A stretch of DNA of 63,970 bases from an uncultured Candidatus Saccharibacteria bacterium (GCA_927910745.1 CAKMNX010000022.1:1-63970); one strand, 5' to 3'; shown: positions 38,413 to 47,596, numbered from the stretch's first letter. Notes: generated from the sequence alone by a model not told the origin. Program-made: numbers and translations.

Positions 38413-38535
38413 TCCAAAAACATAGCCCACCAACCATGCTCAACTGAACCGATGAATTGCTCAATCCGAGAGTGCAATAAATGGCACTACGATCAGATTG
38501 AGACATGGTTCGGTGAGCTATGTTTGGTGGGCTAT
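38413..38535. terminator. Long rod-like inverted repeat between convergent genes
   Basis: ATAGCCCACCAA (38422-38433) pairs exactly with TTGGTGGGCTAT (38524-38535); pairing resumes inward with bulges and ends with TCAATC/GATTGA (38461-38466 with 38496-38501). On the minus strand a GTTTTT tail follows, fitting a terminator for the 38546-38821 gene. A TATAAT at 38408-38413 could also start a ~115-nt rod RNA on the plus strand. Confidence 0.6.
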
Positions 38536-38545
38536 TTATGAGCCC

Positions 38546-38821
38546 CTAGTGGTGATTGCGTCTTGCAAAGGCGTGGAATGATCCAACGGCGGCAGTGATA
38601 CACCCCAAAAAGAGTGCCATACCAAAGGCCGATACCGGATCCTCAATAGACCGAGAGCTGAAGAAATGTACAGCGATCAGTGCTGCAACTGCAGCAACAA
38701 AATTCGCTACACCGTACCACTTCAGTGTACTTGTCCTATCATTGTCCGCGAGATGCGAGTATACACCGAGTAGAATGAAATCTATGATGTATCCAGCACC
38801 CATTGCAATGAGTGACCCCAT
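38546..38821 (-). CDS. Small membrane protein under promoter B
   Basis: 91 aa with three hydrophobic helices (IAMGAGYIIDFILLGVY, WYGVANFVAAVAALIAVHFF, AFGMALFLGCITAAVGSF) and a short basic C terminus. GAGAGGAGGTG lies just upstream of the ATG. The leader is ~75 nt and contains a perfect hairpin (GGAGCGA CTCT TCGCTCC, 38861-38878). Transcription is expected from promoter B, which shares its sequence with promoters A and C. No family is recognised; the topology is compatible with a small channel, holin-like or accessory protein, but that is a guess. Confidence 0.75.
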   Translation of the reverse strand: MGSLIAMGAGYIIDFILLGVYSHLADNDRTSTLKWYGVANFVAAVAALIAVHFFSSRSIEDPVSAFGMALFLGCITAAVGSFHAFARRNHH

Positions 38822-38894
38822 CCTTCTCACCTCCTCTCTAAGAAAGTGAGCCCAAAGCCAGGAGCGACTCTTCGCTCCAAGACAGACTTTGAGC

Positions 38895-38936
38895 AAAAAG
38901 TTAATATATATATCAATATATGAGCGCTCCGTCAAG
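38895..38936 (-). promoter_or_regulatory. Promoter B of a three-member family
   Basis: TTGACG (38935-38930), 17-bp spacer, TATATATATTAACTT. The 23 bases at 38924-38902 are identical to those at 45329-45307 in promoter C. The ~280 nt between here and the sortase gene end show no other feature. Confidence 0.8.
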
Positions 38937-39220
38937 TGTCGAGGAAAGCTCCAAGAAGCAATAGTCGCAAGATGCACGAGATATTCATCAAAATAACAGA
39001 GGTCGCTAGCAGGTCTGTTAGCTAATAATCGTTGTTATTTCTACGTACTTTTCTCGTTGCTAAGCAGCGAAATAGTTTGGCGATATACTCTCATATTCGC
39101 ACATCTCTTTGCGATAGCATACTTTCTCGTCTTTATATACTGCTGCACCAACTACCAGAATAGCCAGTGAGAAATATCGCACTTTCAAGTGTAGGTACCA
39201 CACTGGTTTATAAGGCCAGC

Positions 39221-40825
39221 TTACCGCCCTGAAAACAGGTTGCCGACCCGTTGGACGAAGGTTGGTGAGTTGCCTGGCATGGCACTCTTGCTGTTGCTGC
39301 TACTGCTAGTAGTGGCTTGAGATGCTTCTTTTTTGGCGGTGGATGGGTCGGGGCTGACTTGCTCGGCTGTGACGAGCAGGCGGTTGAGGTCGGTACCGAG
39401 CGGCACACAGGTGATAAGCGTCATAGTTGGCTTGGTGGCGTTGGTTTGCAGCGCGTGCACATCGGTCGGCTTGACGACTTGTGAGCCAGTGACAGTATAG
39501 GTGTAGCGCTTGCCGTTGTAATTGACGTAGATATTGTCACCCTTTTGCATTTGCTCGAGCCGCGCGAAGATAAACTTGTACTTACCATTATCGAGCCAGT
39601 CGTTGCTCGAGTGGCCTGAGACGACGAAGTTCCCTACTTCACCAGGCTTCGCATTGGCGCCAGGGATGTTGAACCACACGACACCCTTATCCATAGCGGC
39701 ATTGAGTGAGGCTTGGCTAGCAGCGTTGGCGTCCCACACGATGGGTACGTCTACCGCGATCTTAGGAATGATAAGCTTGGGGTCTGGGCCAACGTTGGTT
39801 GAGTCGTATGGGCTGATGATATAGCTCTGGGCATCGAGGTCGCCTGGTGAGGTATAGGCCGCAACGTATGAGAAAAAGACCCGGTTGTATTGCAAGGCCA
39901 AGAATAATACCATGACGGAAATACCAGCTACTGCGGGGATGAAGTGTCGGCTATGGCGGACTTTGTTCGCGCCGTTGCGAATAGAGCTCAGTAAGCGCGA
40001 GCGCAGGTCGCCCATTGCTTGGCTTTGGGTGAGCTCTTCTGGCTCATCAGTGGTGGCTGTGGTGGCGTTAGGTGCATCGGCGTCGTGAGCTTTGGCTTGC
40101 TCGGCGAGGCGCTCCTCAGCCTTCTTGACTTGGCCTAAGTAGTAGCGCTCATAATACTGCTGATAGTAGTTTTGCCAAGCACTGTGGTATTGCTGCCAAG
40201 CGGCCTTTTGGTTGGCGGTGGGCTGGCGTGGTGCACCGGCAGGGCGCTGGCTGTCTGGTTGCTGTGGCTGATGTGCGCTCGCTGCTGGTTGCTCGGTATG
40301 GTTATTTTGAGATGAGGGCTGTTGCTGCGCGTGAGCTGTTGATGAAGCGGCTGCGCGGGTTGGTGAGGGTTGGGATTGCGCCGATGTACCAATGTAGTGC
40401 GCCTGTGGGCGGCTACGCGGCGTAATAGATGAGATGTCGCGCTCACGAGTCGTGGGTGCTGAGTGAGCGTTTGACGCTGCAGCTGCTTGGTTCTGACGCC
40501 ATGCTTGAGCACCTGGGCGGTAAGCTGTCTGGCTGTGCTGAACGCCACCCATCGCATGCCGCACCACTGGTGCATGGCTGGCTGGCTTGCTGGCGAGATT
40601 TGGAACTGAGAAGGTTGCCGCCTTGGCGCTCGTGTTGGGCGCAGGCTGGCGAGTCGGTGCGCCACCAATGATGGGCTGCATGGTGGGGAGGTTTGTGCTG
40701 CCGCCGCTGCTTGACGTATTGTACAGTGCATCGATTTGCCCACGCACCTCACTAAGCCGTGCATCGCGGCTCTGCGATGATGAGTTCCCTCGTGATGCTG
40801 TGCGTGACGGATCTTGTGGCTGCAT
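39221..40825 (-). CDS. Sortase with long disordered N-terminal region
   Basis: Cysteine transpeptidase that anchors LPxTG proteins. 534 aa: residues 1-270 are Ala/Gln/Ser/Pro-rich and low complexity, then a membrane helix (IPAVAGISVMVLFLALQY) and a sortase domain with catalytic His in VVSGHSSND, Cys in TLITCVPLG and Arg in LNRLLVTAEQ. The His-Cys-Arg order is as in the family; TLITC and the GTDLNR region fit class D/E-like enzymes. TATACT lies 10 nt before the ATG. A substrate with an LPHTG signal is encoded 0.7 kb away (41552-42783). The long cytoplasmic tail is unusual. Confidence 0.92.
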   Translation of the reverse strand: MQPQDPSRTASRGNSSSQSRDARLSEVRGQIDALYNTSSSGGSTNLPTMQPIIGGAPTRQPAPNTSAKAATFSVPNLASKPASHAPVVRHAMGGVQHSQTAYRPGAQAWRQNQAAAASNAHSAPTTRERDISSITPRSRPQAHYIGTSAQSQPSPTRAAASSTAHAQQQPSSQNNHTEQPAASAHQPQQPDSQRPAGAPRQPTANQKAAWQQYHSAWQNYYQQYYERYYLGQVKKAEERLAEQAKAHDADAPNATTATTDEPEELTQSQAMGDLRSRLLSSIRNGANKVRHSRHFIPAVAGISVMVLFLALQYNRVFFSYVAAYTSPGDLDAQSYIISPYDSTNVGPDPKLIIPKIAVDVPIVWDANAASQASLNAAMDKGVVWFNIPGANAKPGEVGNFVVSGHSSNDWLDNGKYKFIFARLEQMQKGDNIYVNYNGKRYTYTVTGSQVVKPTDVHALQTNATKPTMTLITCVPLGTDLNRLLVTAEQVSPDPSTAKKEASQATTSSSSNSKSAMPGNSPTFVQRVGNLFSGR

Positions 40826-40951
40826 AACTACTTCCAGTATACAATATTAGCTTTGATATACCAATATATCGCTTGCGTTTCAAGGTAAGAGACTGCTTAC
40901 CCGTGTCCACACTCTCGAGACAGGCATAAACAGACAGCAAGAGCCATCAAT

Positions 40952-40985
40952 AAAAAAATAAGCCGACACTTACGGCTTATTTTTC
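40952..40985 (-). terminator. Terminator of tRNA-Leu
   Basis: AATAAGCCG / CGGCTTATT stem, 7-nt loop; on the minus strand seven T follow. Confidence 0.85.
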
Positions 40986-41006
40986 GGAAAACAGCTGAAT
41001 AAACAC

Positions 41007-41093
41007 TGGTACCGCGGGCCGGACTTGAACCGGCACGTCCGAGTGGACATCAGATTTTGAGTCTGACGTGTCTACCAATTCCACCACCGCGGC
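41007..41093 (-). tRNA. tRNA-Leu (anticodon CAA), CCA encoded
   Basis: Acceptor GCCGCGG (41093-41087) pairs with CCGCGGT; anticodon arm TCAGA-CTCAAAA-TCTGA gives CAA; a long variable arm as in class II tRNAs; T arm with GGTTCAAGTCC. Genomic CCA at 41009-41007. Lies between the sortase and its likely substrate. Confidence 0.96.
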
Positions 41094-41484
41094 GTGTGTA
41101 AGATCAATTGCAGCCCTATCCTGCAACTTCTGTCAGTATAGCAGATTGCGCTGTACTTGGCTAGTCTCTCGTGCAGGGCTCTACGGAGATATGCCTAAGC
41201 CGGTCACTCTATTTAGTCAATACGACCGCTCGCCCACCCTGAGCTACTGGATAACCAGCCATGAACGATCAAGAGAAAGTGTGGCAAAAAATCCGAGCAA
41301 CATCACATAGCTGCGCAACAGGCGAAAGCACTGAGCGTGCGATGTATGTTTGATAAGTACAACACCATCGAACATCGCTTGCACGCAACCACGATATAAC
41401 AGTGGCTATAATCATAATTTTGTGGTAGAACAGCAGCCACAAAATATGGATTTAAGCATAAGCACAATATATGAAAAAGTAATG

Positions 41485-41513
41485 TTGACAAAAAATAAAG
41501 GACATGATAATCT
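41485..41513 (+). promoter_or_regulatory. Promoter of LPHTG surface protein
   Basis: TTGACA (41485-41490), 17 bp, TAATCT (41508-41513). Confidence 0.6.
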
Positions 41514-41551
41514 CAACACATAACGTCTAATAATGACGAGGAGGAAAACAA

Positions 41552-42783
41552 ATGAACAAACTAGCAAAATCGTTTGTTGCACTTGGCGTAGTCGCTGGCG
41601 CAGCAATCGGTGGCCTGTGGGTAGCGCAGCCAGCATCGGCAGCGATCTCAGCAGGTTGTAGCAACTTTAATGTTGTAGAGTGCGGCACGAAGGATGTACA
41701 AACCCTGCGCAGCACCTACTCGAGCCGTGCAGAAATCCGCCAGCTCTACACCCAGTTCGGTATTACTGAGCAAATGGTCAACGGTGCCAACATGCAAGAA
41801 GGTACGGTTGATGCTAACGGTAACATCATCGTTGGCGGCCGGGTTGTTGCCACAAGTGCTCGTACCCTGCAGGCCAAGGCTGGCACCAACCAAAAGAAGC
41901 CAGAAGGTCAACGCGCTGCTGGTGGCCACACATACTACCAGTACCCAACGGGCGACAGCTTCATCTTGGGCAAGACAACCTTCAACATCTACGCATGGTT
42001 CGACAACAACGGTAAGTTTATCGCTGGTGTCATCAAGGACTGTGGTAACCCTACCTGGGGCACCCCAACTCCCCCACCAGCTAAGCCAAGCCTGACCTGC
42101 GACGCGTTGCAAGCTACCCAGATTTCGCGCAACGAGTACCAATTCACTGCCAAGCAACCGCTAAGGAAGGTGCAAAGGTTGCTACGTACAAGTACGACTT
42201 TGGTGACGGCAAGACTGCTACCGGCGGCGCAACCGTTCGCCACACTTACGCCAAGGAAGGCACATACACCGTTAAGATGACTGTAGTTGGCAACGAAGGT
42301 GGTAGCACCAACGTTGAGAAGACCAGCCAGGACTGCCAGGTTGTTATCAAGGTAACACCTCAGCCAAGCATCCAGGTATGTGAGCTGAGCAGCAGCACCA
42401 TCATCACCATCAAGGAAAGCGAATTTGACGCTACTAAGCACTCAAAGAACGTCAAAGACTGCGACAAGATGAAGGTCTGTGAGCTGAAGACTGGTGCTAT
42501 TGTCACCATCAAGGAAAAAGAATTCGACGAGAAGAAGCACTCAAAGAATGTCGCTGACTGTGACAAGGTCAAGGTTTGCCGCATCTCTGACAAGAAGATC
42601 GTCGAAGTTCGCCGCAACGAAGTAAGCAATGACTACACCACCGACATGTCGAAGTGTGAGCAAACTCCTCCAGTAGCTGAGTTGCCACACACCGGCTTGG
42701 GCGGTACCCTCCTGCCGCTGGCTGGTATTGGTAGCCTCACTGCTGCAGGTGCCGCTTACTACGTAAGCCGCCACCGCAAATAA
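41552..42783 (+). CDS. Secreted LPHTG-anchored surface protein with PKD domain, frame interrupted
   Basis: Sec signal peptide (MNKLAKSFVALGVVAGAAIG, cleavage after ASA near residue 30), a middle domain, a PKD-like domain (YKYDFGDGKTATGGATVRHTY, broken by length, read in the third frame), then three ~30-residue Cys-containing repeats (KVCELKTGAIVTIKEKEF type) and a C-terminal LPHTG, hydrophobic helix and RHRK tail for sortase. The frame breaks at 42153-42155: one missing G (AAGGCA read as AAGCA) restores a continuous protein of ~411 codons. GAGGAGG 7 nt before the ATG indicates strong translation. Likely substrate of the neighbouring sortase. Confidence 0.9.
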
Positions 42784-42804
42784 ATAACCGTTTGCGGATA
42801 ACCC

Positions 42805-42845
42805 AAAAATCACCCGTTTTGCATGGACGGGTGATTTTTTATTTG
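42805..42845 (+). terminator. Terminator of the LPHTG gene
   Basis: AAAAATCACCCGT / ACGGGTGATTTTT stem with T-rich tail. Confidence 0.9.
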
Positions 42846-44115
42846 TTTGGTTTTTGAAAGTAAATCATTGATCCGATATAAGCTGCGCGTCCTCTTTTCT
42901 TTTTGATTGGTCTCATCTATGGGATTGTAGAATGAGTTCTCCGATGAGACATATTAAGACTTCTCTGCCCCCCTCTCAGCCGCTCCTAGGCTGTAAGAGA
43001 AGGCTGGCCGCGCATGTGTAAGTGTAATCTGTCTGTGCTAGTGGTGCTCTATTTTAGTCAGTGGTAGGATATATTTTGCTGGAATGGTAGAGAAAGGCAG
43101 TGTAAATATGTGTTCTACATCGTGGCTTCTAGATGGTAGCACGAGTAGTTGATTAATACACTCCTACTCAAAGAATGGAAACTATGATAGGGCTGTAGTT
43201 GCTTCCGTAGGTATAGTTCAGTTAAAGATAATGGTATTCATGGCCTCCTCAAGGTATTTCATCTACGCAACCCGATTCTATCCTATACCCCCTAGCCAGA
43301 TAGATGAGCGAGATTACCCACCATGTGACATAGACTTTTATACAGGCTGAGACGGTGGCTTCTACTTGCTGAATAAGGCAACTAATGTGGCTGCGTAGCA
43401 ACACACAAAACAAAGAGAGCAGCATGAGGATGCACTGAACACGCTAATTACTCACGTATAATGGTTGACGTAGTACTCAAACTAGGGCGAACAAATATAC
43501 TACTCACCTGCTTTTTGTCTTATAGCGCAAGAGAAAGTAGGCGATTTGCTATGACAGATAAGCTAAATATTATTACAAAACATGGTATGAGTACTTGATT
43601 TCCAGTAGAATAGTGCTATTTATGTTCTATAAATAAGATATATAATGCTGGTATTCGTGCAAGTATAGCACACCATGCAATAGGAGAGTTTTGGTATAGC
43701 GCTTGGTGGTGTTTTATGCTTGTGCTACTTTTTTGTCCAGCAGAATAACAGAGGTCGTGGGCTCATGTGACGCAAACATTTGTTCATGATTTGTGCCTTG
43801 TATGATCCGAACACAAAAAACGAACAGCATAATAATGGCGCCGCATATTGCGTGCAAATCTCTTTTTTCGCTCTTCCCTTTCGACATTGATTTGGTAGGA
43901 TATATAAAATCCTACTACTTGAGATGGTCTCATGGGTGTATTTACTGTGCTTGAATATATCTGTCGTTTGTCATTCAAGCAAAATAGCGGATCATAGAAA
44001 TGTTGCTCGAGTTTTAGGCCGTGAGTGGTTCCTATACTCCCCTTCACTAGCCAAAGAGATAAAGAAGAGAATTACAAATAGCCATAACAAAAGCTCCGGA
44101 GCCGATATCTAATAC
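42846..44115. other. 1.27-kb stretch without a convincing gene
   Basis: No frame with motifs, no tRNA and no clear repeat array. A 14-base string AATAACAGAGGTCG (about 43744) also occurs at about 38993. Composition is more AT-rich than the flanking genes. I see nothing else to report. Confidence 0.5.
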
Positions 44116-44913
44116 CTACTCCTCCCCATCTAGCAAGCTAGCCGTTGCTGCTTGGAGGGGCGTCGCTGGGTTCCACATAGTGTATGCGGCGATGCGCGTT
44201 GGCACAGTGCCCTGCCAGAGAGCCATTGGCTGCGACCATGGTGTTGATGTGACGGTGCCGTGCTGAGCGATGAGGATGGTGTCGGCGTGGAAGGTGACGA
44301 GGGTAAGTGGATAGGTGATGGTAAACTTGTGCAGCGCCTCAACCAGCTGGAGGAGCGGCATCCGGAAGGTGAGGATTTTGGGGTAGTACAGAGTGCGAAG
44401 GAACTTTTGGACTTGTGAAAATGATGCAATGATAAGGATGTTTGGTTGGTTGGCAAGCTGCGGGGCGCTTGGCATAAGCAAGTCGACCGCGTCGCGGCTG
44501 ATGATGAGTGGTGTGGTGGTGTGGCTCACGAGTTTTTCATAGACAATGGCAGTCTGGCTGTTGCGGCCTGCGTCGCCAATGAGGAGGAGTGCGTCGGCCC
44601 AGCCAGTGAGGGCTTGCAGCTCTGGCCAGGCTTCGTTGCCCAGGCTGCCGCTGCTGTTGCTTGCAGCAAAAATCGTATCCGTCACGCTGGTAGGAATAGT
44701 GCCACGCAAGGCATCTGGCAGCACGACGCGTGCCTGCCCTACCCCTGTGGCGAGTGCAGTAGTATAGCTGTGCTCGATGGCGCGAAAGCTCAGCCGGTTA
44801 CCGCCAATAATACCCAGCTTGCCTGCCTGGGCCCGCTGCTGCGGCTTGTTCCAGGCGATGTCTGGGTAGAGCGGTTTGGCCGGCGTTTGCTGCTGCCAGT
44901 AGGGGATGTTCAT
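44116..44913 (-). CDS. Ribokinase-fold protein, probable NAD(P)H-hydrate dehydratase-like (NnrD)
   Basis: 265 aa. Resembles the C-terminal carbohydrate-kinase-like domain of NnrD, which repairs hydrated NAD(P)H: GKLGIIGG near residue 32, a central ALLLIGDAGRNSQTA and LIISRDAVDLL segments. The usual catalytic GPGLG/DG signature is degenerate, so activity is uncertain and it could be a divergent sugar-kinase-like protein. GAGGTGA lies 7 nt before the ATG. No epimerase domain is fused. It is a single gene on the minus strand. Confidence 0.5.
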   Translation of the reverse strand: MNIPYWQQQTPAKPLYPDIAWNKPQQRAQAGKLGIIGGNRLSFRAIEHSYTTALATGVGQARVVLPDALRGTIPTSVTDTIFAASNSSGSLGNEAWPELQALTGWADALLLIGDAGRNSQTAIVYEKLVSHTTTPLIISRDAVDLLMPSAPQLANQPNILIIASFSQVQKFLRTLYYPKILTFRMPLLQLVEALHKFTITYPLTLVTFHADTILIAQHGTVTSTPWSQPMALWQGTVPTRIAAYTMWNPATPLQAATASLLDGEE

Positions 44914-45099
44914 GTGCAGTCACCTCGCTCTGACGGGCGGAAATAGTACAGGGAGAAAATACTCAGCATAGAGCTATTATACCGCGAAGGAGGTGCTGCT
45001 CGCTATGCATTGCTGCTGAAGCTTGCTATTAGTGCGCCGCGATCTTTAATATACAATGTCGAGGTACTGGCGCAGCCTGGGAGCGAGTAGAAAAATGTG

Positions 45100-45168
45100 A
45101 AAAAGAAAAAGCCCAACCTAGGAGCTTTACATACTCTAGTAAGAGTAGTGCTGACGACTAGGTTGGGC
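45100..45168 (-). terminator. Terminator of transcript C
   Basis: GCCCAACCTAG / CTAGGTTGGGC (45111-45121 with 45158-45168) with inner hairpin TACTCT/AGAGTA; minus strand reads CTTTTTCTTTTT after the stem. Confidence 0.85.
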
Positions 45169-45305
45169 AAGAAGGAGACGGGAGGATTAGAGTGCAGAGG
45201 GTGCGCAAACGTGTGCCTGCGCACCCTCTGCTGATTGTTCATCCGTCGATCACGAGAGACACCTCCTCTCCCTTCTAGATTTGCCTCTTGCCAGATGACG
45301 AGAAG
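45100..45305 (-). ncRNA. Short structured transcript under promoter C
   Basis: Expected from promoter C (45341-45301) to the terminator at 45100-45168, about 205 nt. It contains GAGAGGAGGTGTCTCTC, where the ribosome site sits in a small hairpin, followed by a 4-codon GTG frame ending in ATGA that overlaps an ATG. A perfect 14-bp hairpin comes next (GCAGAGGGTGCGCA with its complement, 45194-45207 and 45218-45231), then the terminator. The ATG frame would run through hairpin and terminator, so a protein is unlikely. Probably a small RNA or leader. Confidence 0.5.
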
Positions 45306-45341
45306 CTAATATATATATCAATATATGAGAGGTGCGTCAAG
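45301..45341 (-). promoter_or_regulatory. Promoter C of a three-member family
   Basis: TTGACG (45340-45335), 17-bp spacer, TATATATATTAGCTT; 23 bases identical to promoter B. Confidence 0.8.
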
Positions 45342-45369
45342 GTTTGCGTGTTTATCGCGCTCCCTAGTT

Positions 45370-46194
45370 TTACACTACCGGTTCATCCAGCGTAATGCTA
45401 ACCGGGCAGTGGTCGCTGCCCATTTGGCTGGCGTGGATGTGGGCGCTGGTGATGCGTGGGGCGATTGCCGCCGAGGCTAGCCAGTAGTCGATCCGCCAGC
45501 CCACGTTGCGGGCGCGGGCGTTGGCCCAGTGTGTCCACCAGGTGTAGGCATCGGTTTGGCCGGGGTGGGCAGCGCGGAAGGTATCTACAAAACCAGCATC
45601 TAGGTAATGCTGGAAGCCAGCGCGCTCTTCGTCTGTAAAGCCATGCTTGCCCCGGTTAGCGCGTGGGTTGGCAAGGTCGATTGGCTCGTGGGCGACGTTC
45701 ATATCCCCGCAGTAGAGCACGGGCTTGGCCGGGCCGTACTGGCCAGCCTCCAGCCCCTGTAGGTATGCCAGCATACAGGGGTCCCAGGCCTTGGTACGCA
45801 GGGCGAGCCGGCTTAAGTCCCCTTTGCTATTGGGCGTGTAGCACGTCACCAGCCAAAAGCTGGCAAACTCCGCTGTAATGACGCGGCCTTCATCGTTTGG
45901 GCTGCCATAGCTATCTGCCGCGAGCTGGAACTGCTCTACCAGCTCGGCCGGCAGGCCATCGCGCCACTGCAGCGGCGCGGTTTTGCTAAAGATTGCCGTG
46001 CCGCTATAGCCCTTCTTGGCCGCGCTATAAAAGTGCTCGTGGTAGCCCGGCAGGTCCAGCTCCACCTGCTGGCGCTGCGCCTTCGTCTCTTGTAGGCATA
46101 GGATATCGGGGTTGTGCACCGCCATAAAGCGGGCAAATTCGCCCTTATTTATCACCGCACGAATACCGTTGACGTTCCAGGAGTAGAGATTCAT
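45370..46194 (-). CDS. xth: Exodeoxyribonuclease III
   Basis: AP endonuclease/3'-5' exonuclease for base-excision repair. 274 aa, family length. Begins SWNVNGIRA; LQETKAQ carries the metal-binding Glu; YCGDMNVAHEPIDL carries the catalytic Asp and Asn; RIDYWLAS and the final GSDHCPV hold the catalytic Asp-His. TATACT (46206-46201) lies 6 nt before the ATG at 46194. No operon partners. Confidence 0.96.
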   Translation of the reverse strand: MNLYSWNVNGIRAVINKGEFARFMAVHNPDILCLQETKAQRQQVELDLPGYHEHFYSAAKKGYSGTAIFSKTAPLQWRDGLPAELVEQFQLAADSYGSPNDEGRVITAEFASFWLVTCYTPNSKGDLSRLALRTKAWDPCMLAYLQGLEAGQYGPAKPVLYCGDMNVAHEPIDLANPRANRGKHGFTDEERAGFQHYLDAGFVDTFRAAHPGQTDAYTWWTHWANARARNVGWRIDYWLASAAIAPRITSAHIHASQMGSDHCPVSITLDEPVV

Positions 46195-46448
46195 AAGGAT
46201 AGTATAACATAACAGTTTTTCCTGAGAGATAGAACTGTACGTAAAAGCCTGCTGTCGTATGTATTTATATAATTACTATGAAATATAGCAATACCTATAC
46301 ATAGTATGCCTAACTCTGTCAGCAGCTTGAGTAAGAAGAATCTTAAGATAACCAAGATATTATAAAATATCCTTGACAAATCCAAAGAGAGAGAGCTATT
46401 ATGAGCTTATCTAAAAGATATTGCTTATTATATGGGAGAAAAAACATC

Positions 46449-47528
46449 ATGAGACATGAAAGAGTTGATTACGGCTTTGATAATGGATTGGTAATGACAC
46501 GAAGGCAGCTAGATGCTGATAATCCATATTTATCGCACGATACAAAGATAGAAATCCAGCAGACAGAACTATATGCTATCCCAAAGGGTGGTAACGATGA
46601 GAAACGAGATGCTGAGGTGGCTGAGGCAATGACTAATCCAGTGAGCATCCGTGTAGGTGGTATTGCAGTTGAAGCTGCTTTGGTCGGCAATAAGCAAGCT
46701 GAAGTAGTACGAAGTATTGCTTATGGCTGGGGTGGAAATTTACGACACCCTGTTGCAATTTATGAGGGACAAACACTTGCTGCTAATGCTCCTGATGAGT
46801 TGTTTGTTATGATAAACCCACCGGGAAGTGGACGCTCTGATATGCTACCAGCTGCTGTTCGCAAAGAGGTTCGGCATGGTAATTTCGCTGGTTATGGTGA
46901 ACAAATTGCGCAGACAATTGATGTTGTGGCAGAAGGTCGTGATATACAGCTTTATGGACACTCATTTGGTGGGCGGACGATGACAGCCGCTGTACCTTAC
47001 TTTGATTCTCATATTAATAGTCTTACTATAAATGACCCAGTAAGCGGAGAATCGTACGGAAAAACACGTATTACAAGACTTATGCGACTAGTGACAGGTT
47101 TTGGCATAACTGAAAATAACCGCCTTAAGAAATATATTCAAGCTGAGTTCGACCCTTACGAATCTGAGCTACAGAAGAACCCAATGAAGAGCGCATTGCG
47201 AGACACTGCCCAGGGTACAAGAGGTGGATGGCGAGAGCAATTCCTGACTGACCCGATTGGTTTAGCGGAGCCTGGCTTTGCAGATGATCTTGCTGAAGCA
47301 TTGCCATGCATTCGGGAGAAGCTTCGTGTTGTATCACCAAGCGAGAGTGCAATGAATCGACATGAGGCGGTTAGCGATATAATGGCATATGCGCTTGCTC
47401 ACGCAAAAGGAGTGCCACCTATTGTAGAGCAATTGATAGTTCATAATCATAGCCACTCGTTTCTTACTATCCCGCAGGCGCTTGTTGCTGTCTATGATGA
47501 GAATTTTGGTGTACAAAAACATTCGTAA
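46449..47528 (+). CDS. Alpha/beta-hydrolase-fold protein
   Basis: 359 aa. Nucleophile elbow GHSFGG with the catalytic Ser, an oxyanion-side FVMINPPGSGRSD, and a late His in HNHSHSF make an alpha/beta hydrolase likely. A TTGACA-18-TATTAT promoter ends right at an upstream in-frame ATG (46401), so the start at 46449, with GGGAG 10 nt upstream, is preferred. No signal peptide; substrate unknown. The gene is visibly AT-richer than those before it, as are the two glycosyltransferase genes that follow, which may mean joint acquisition. Confidence 0.7.
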   Translation: MRHERVDYGFDNGLVMTRRQLDADNPYLSHDTKIEIQQTELYAIPKGGNDEKRDAEVAEAMTNPVSIRVGGIAVEAALVGNKQAEVVRSIAYGWGGNLRHPVAIYEGQTLAANAPDELFVMINPPGSGRSDMLPAAVRKEVRHGNFAGYGEQIAQTIDVVAEGRDIQLYGHSFGGRTMTAAVPYFDSHINSLTINDPVSGESYGKTRITRLMRLVTGFGITENNRLKKYIQAEFDPYESELQKNPMKSALRDTAQGTRGGWREQFLTDPIGLAEPGFADDLAEALPCIREKLRVVSPSESAMNRHEAVSDIMAYALAHAKGVPPIVEQLIVHNHSHSFLTIPQALVAVYDENFGVQKHS

Positions 47529-47582
47529 TTAAGTAAGCTAATACAACACAAGACCAGAGTAGCGGATGCACTAAATATACTG

Positions 47583-47588
47583 TATAAT
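47583..47588 (+). promoter_or_regulatory. -10 box of glycosyltransferase gene (leaderless)
   Basis: TATAAT, ATG 8 nt downstream. Confidence 0.6.
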
Positions 47589-47596
47589 TGCTTCGT

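Noticed and set aside
45003..45242. 79-codon frame on the minus strand
   Set aside because: It runs through a perfect hairpin and an intrinsic terminator, and its product is low complexity (FFFFTFF); the transcript would end before the frame does.
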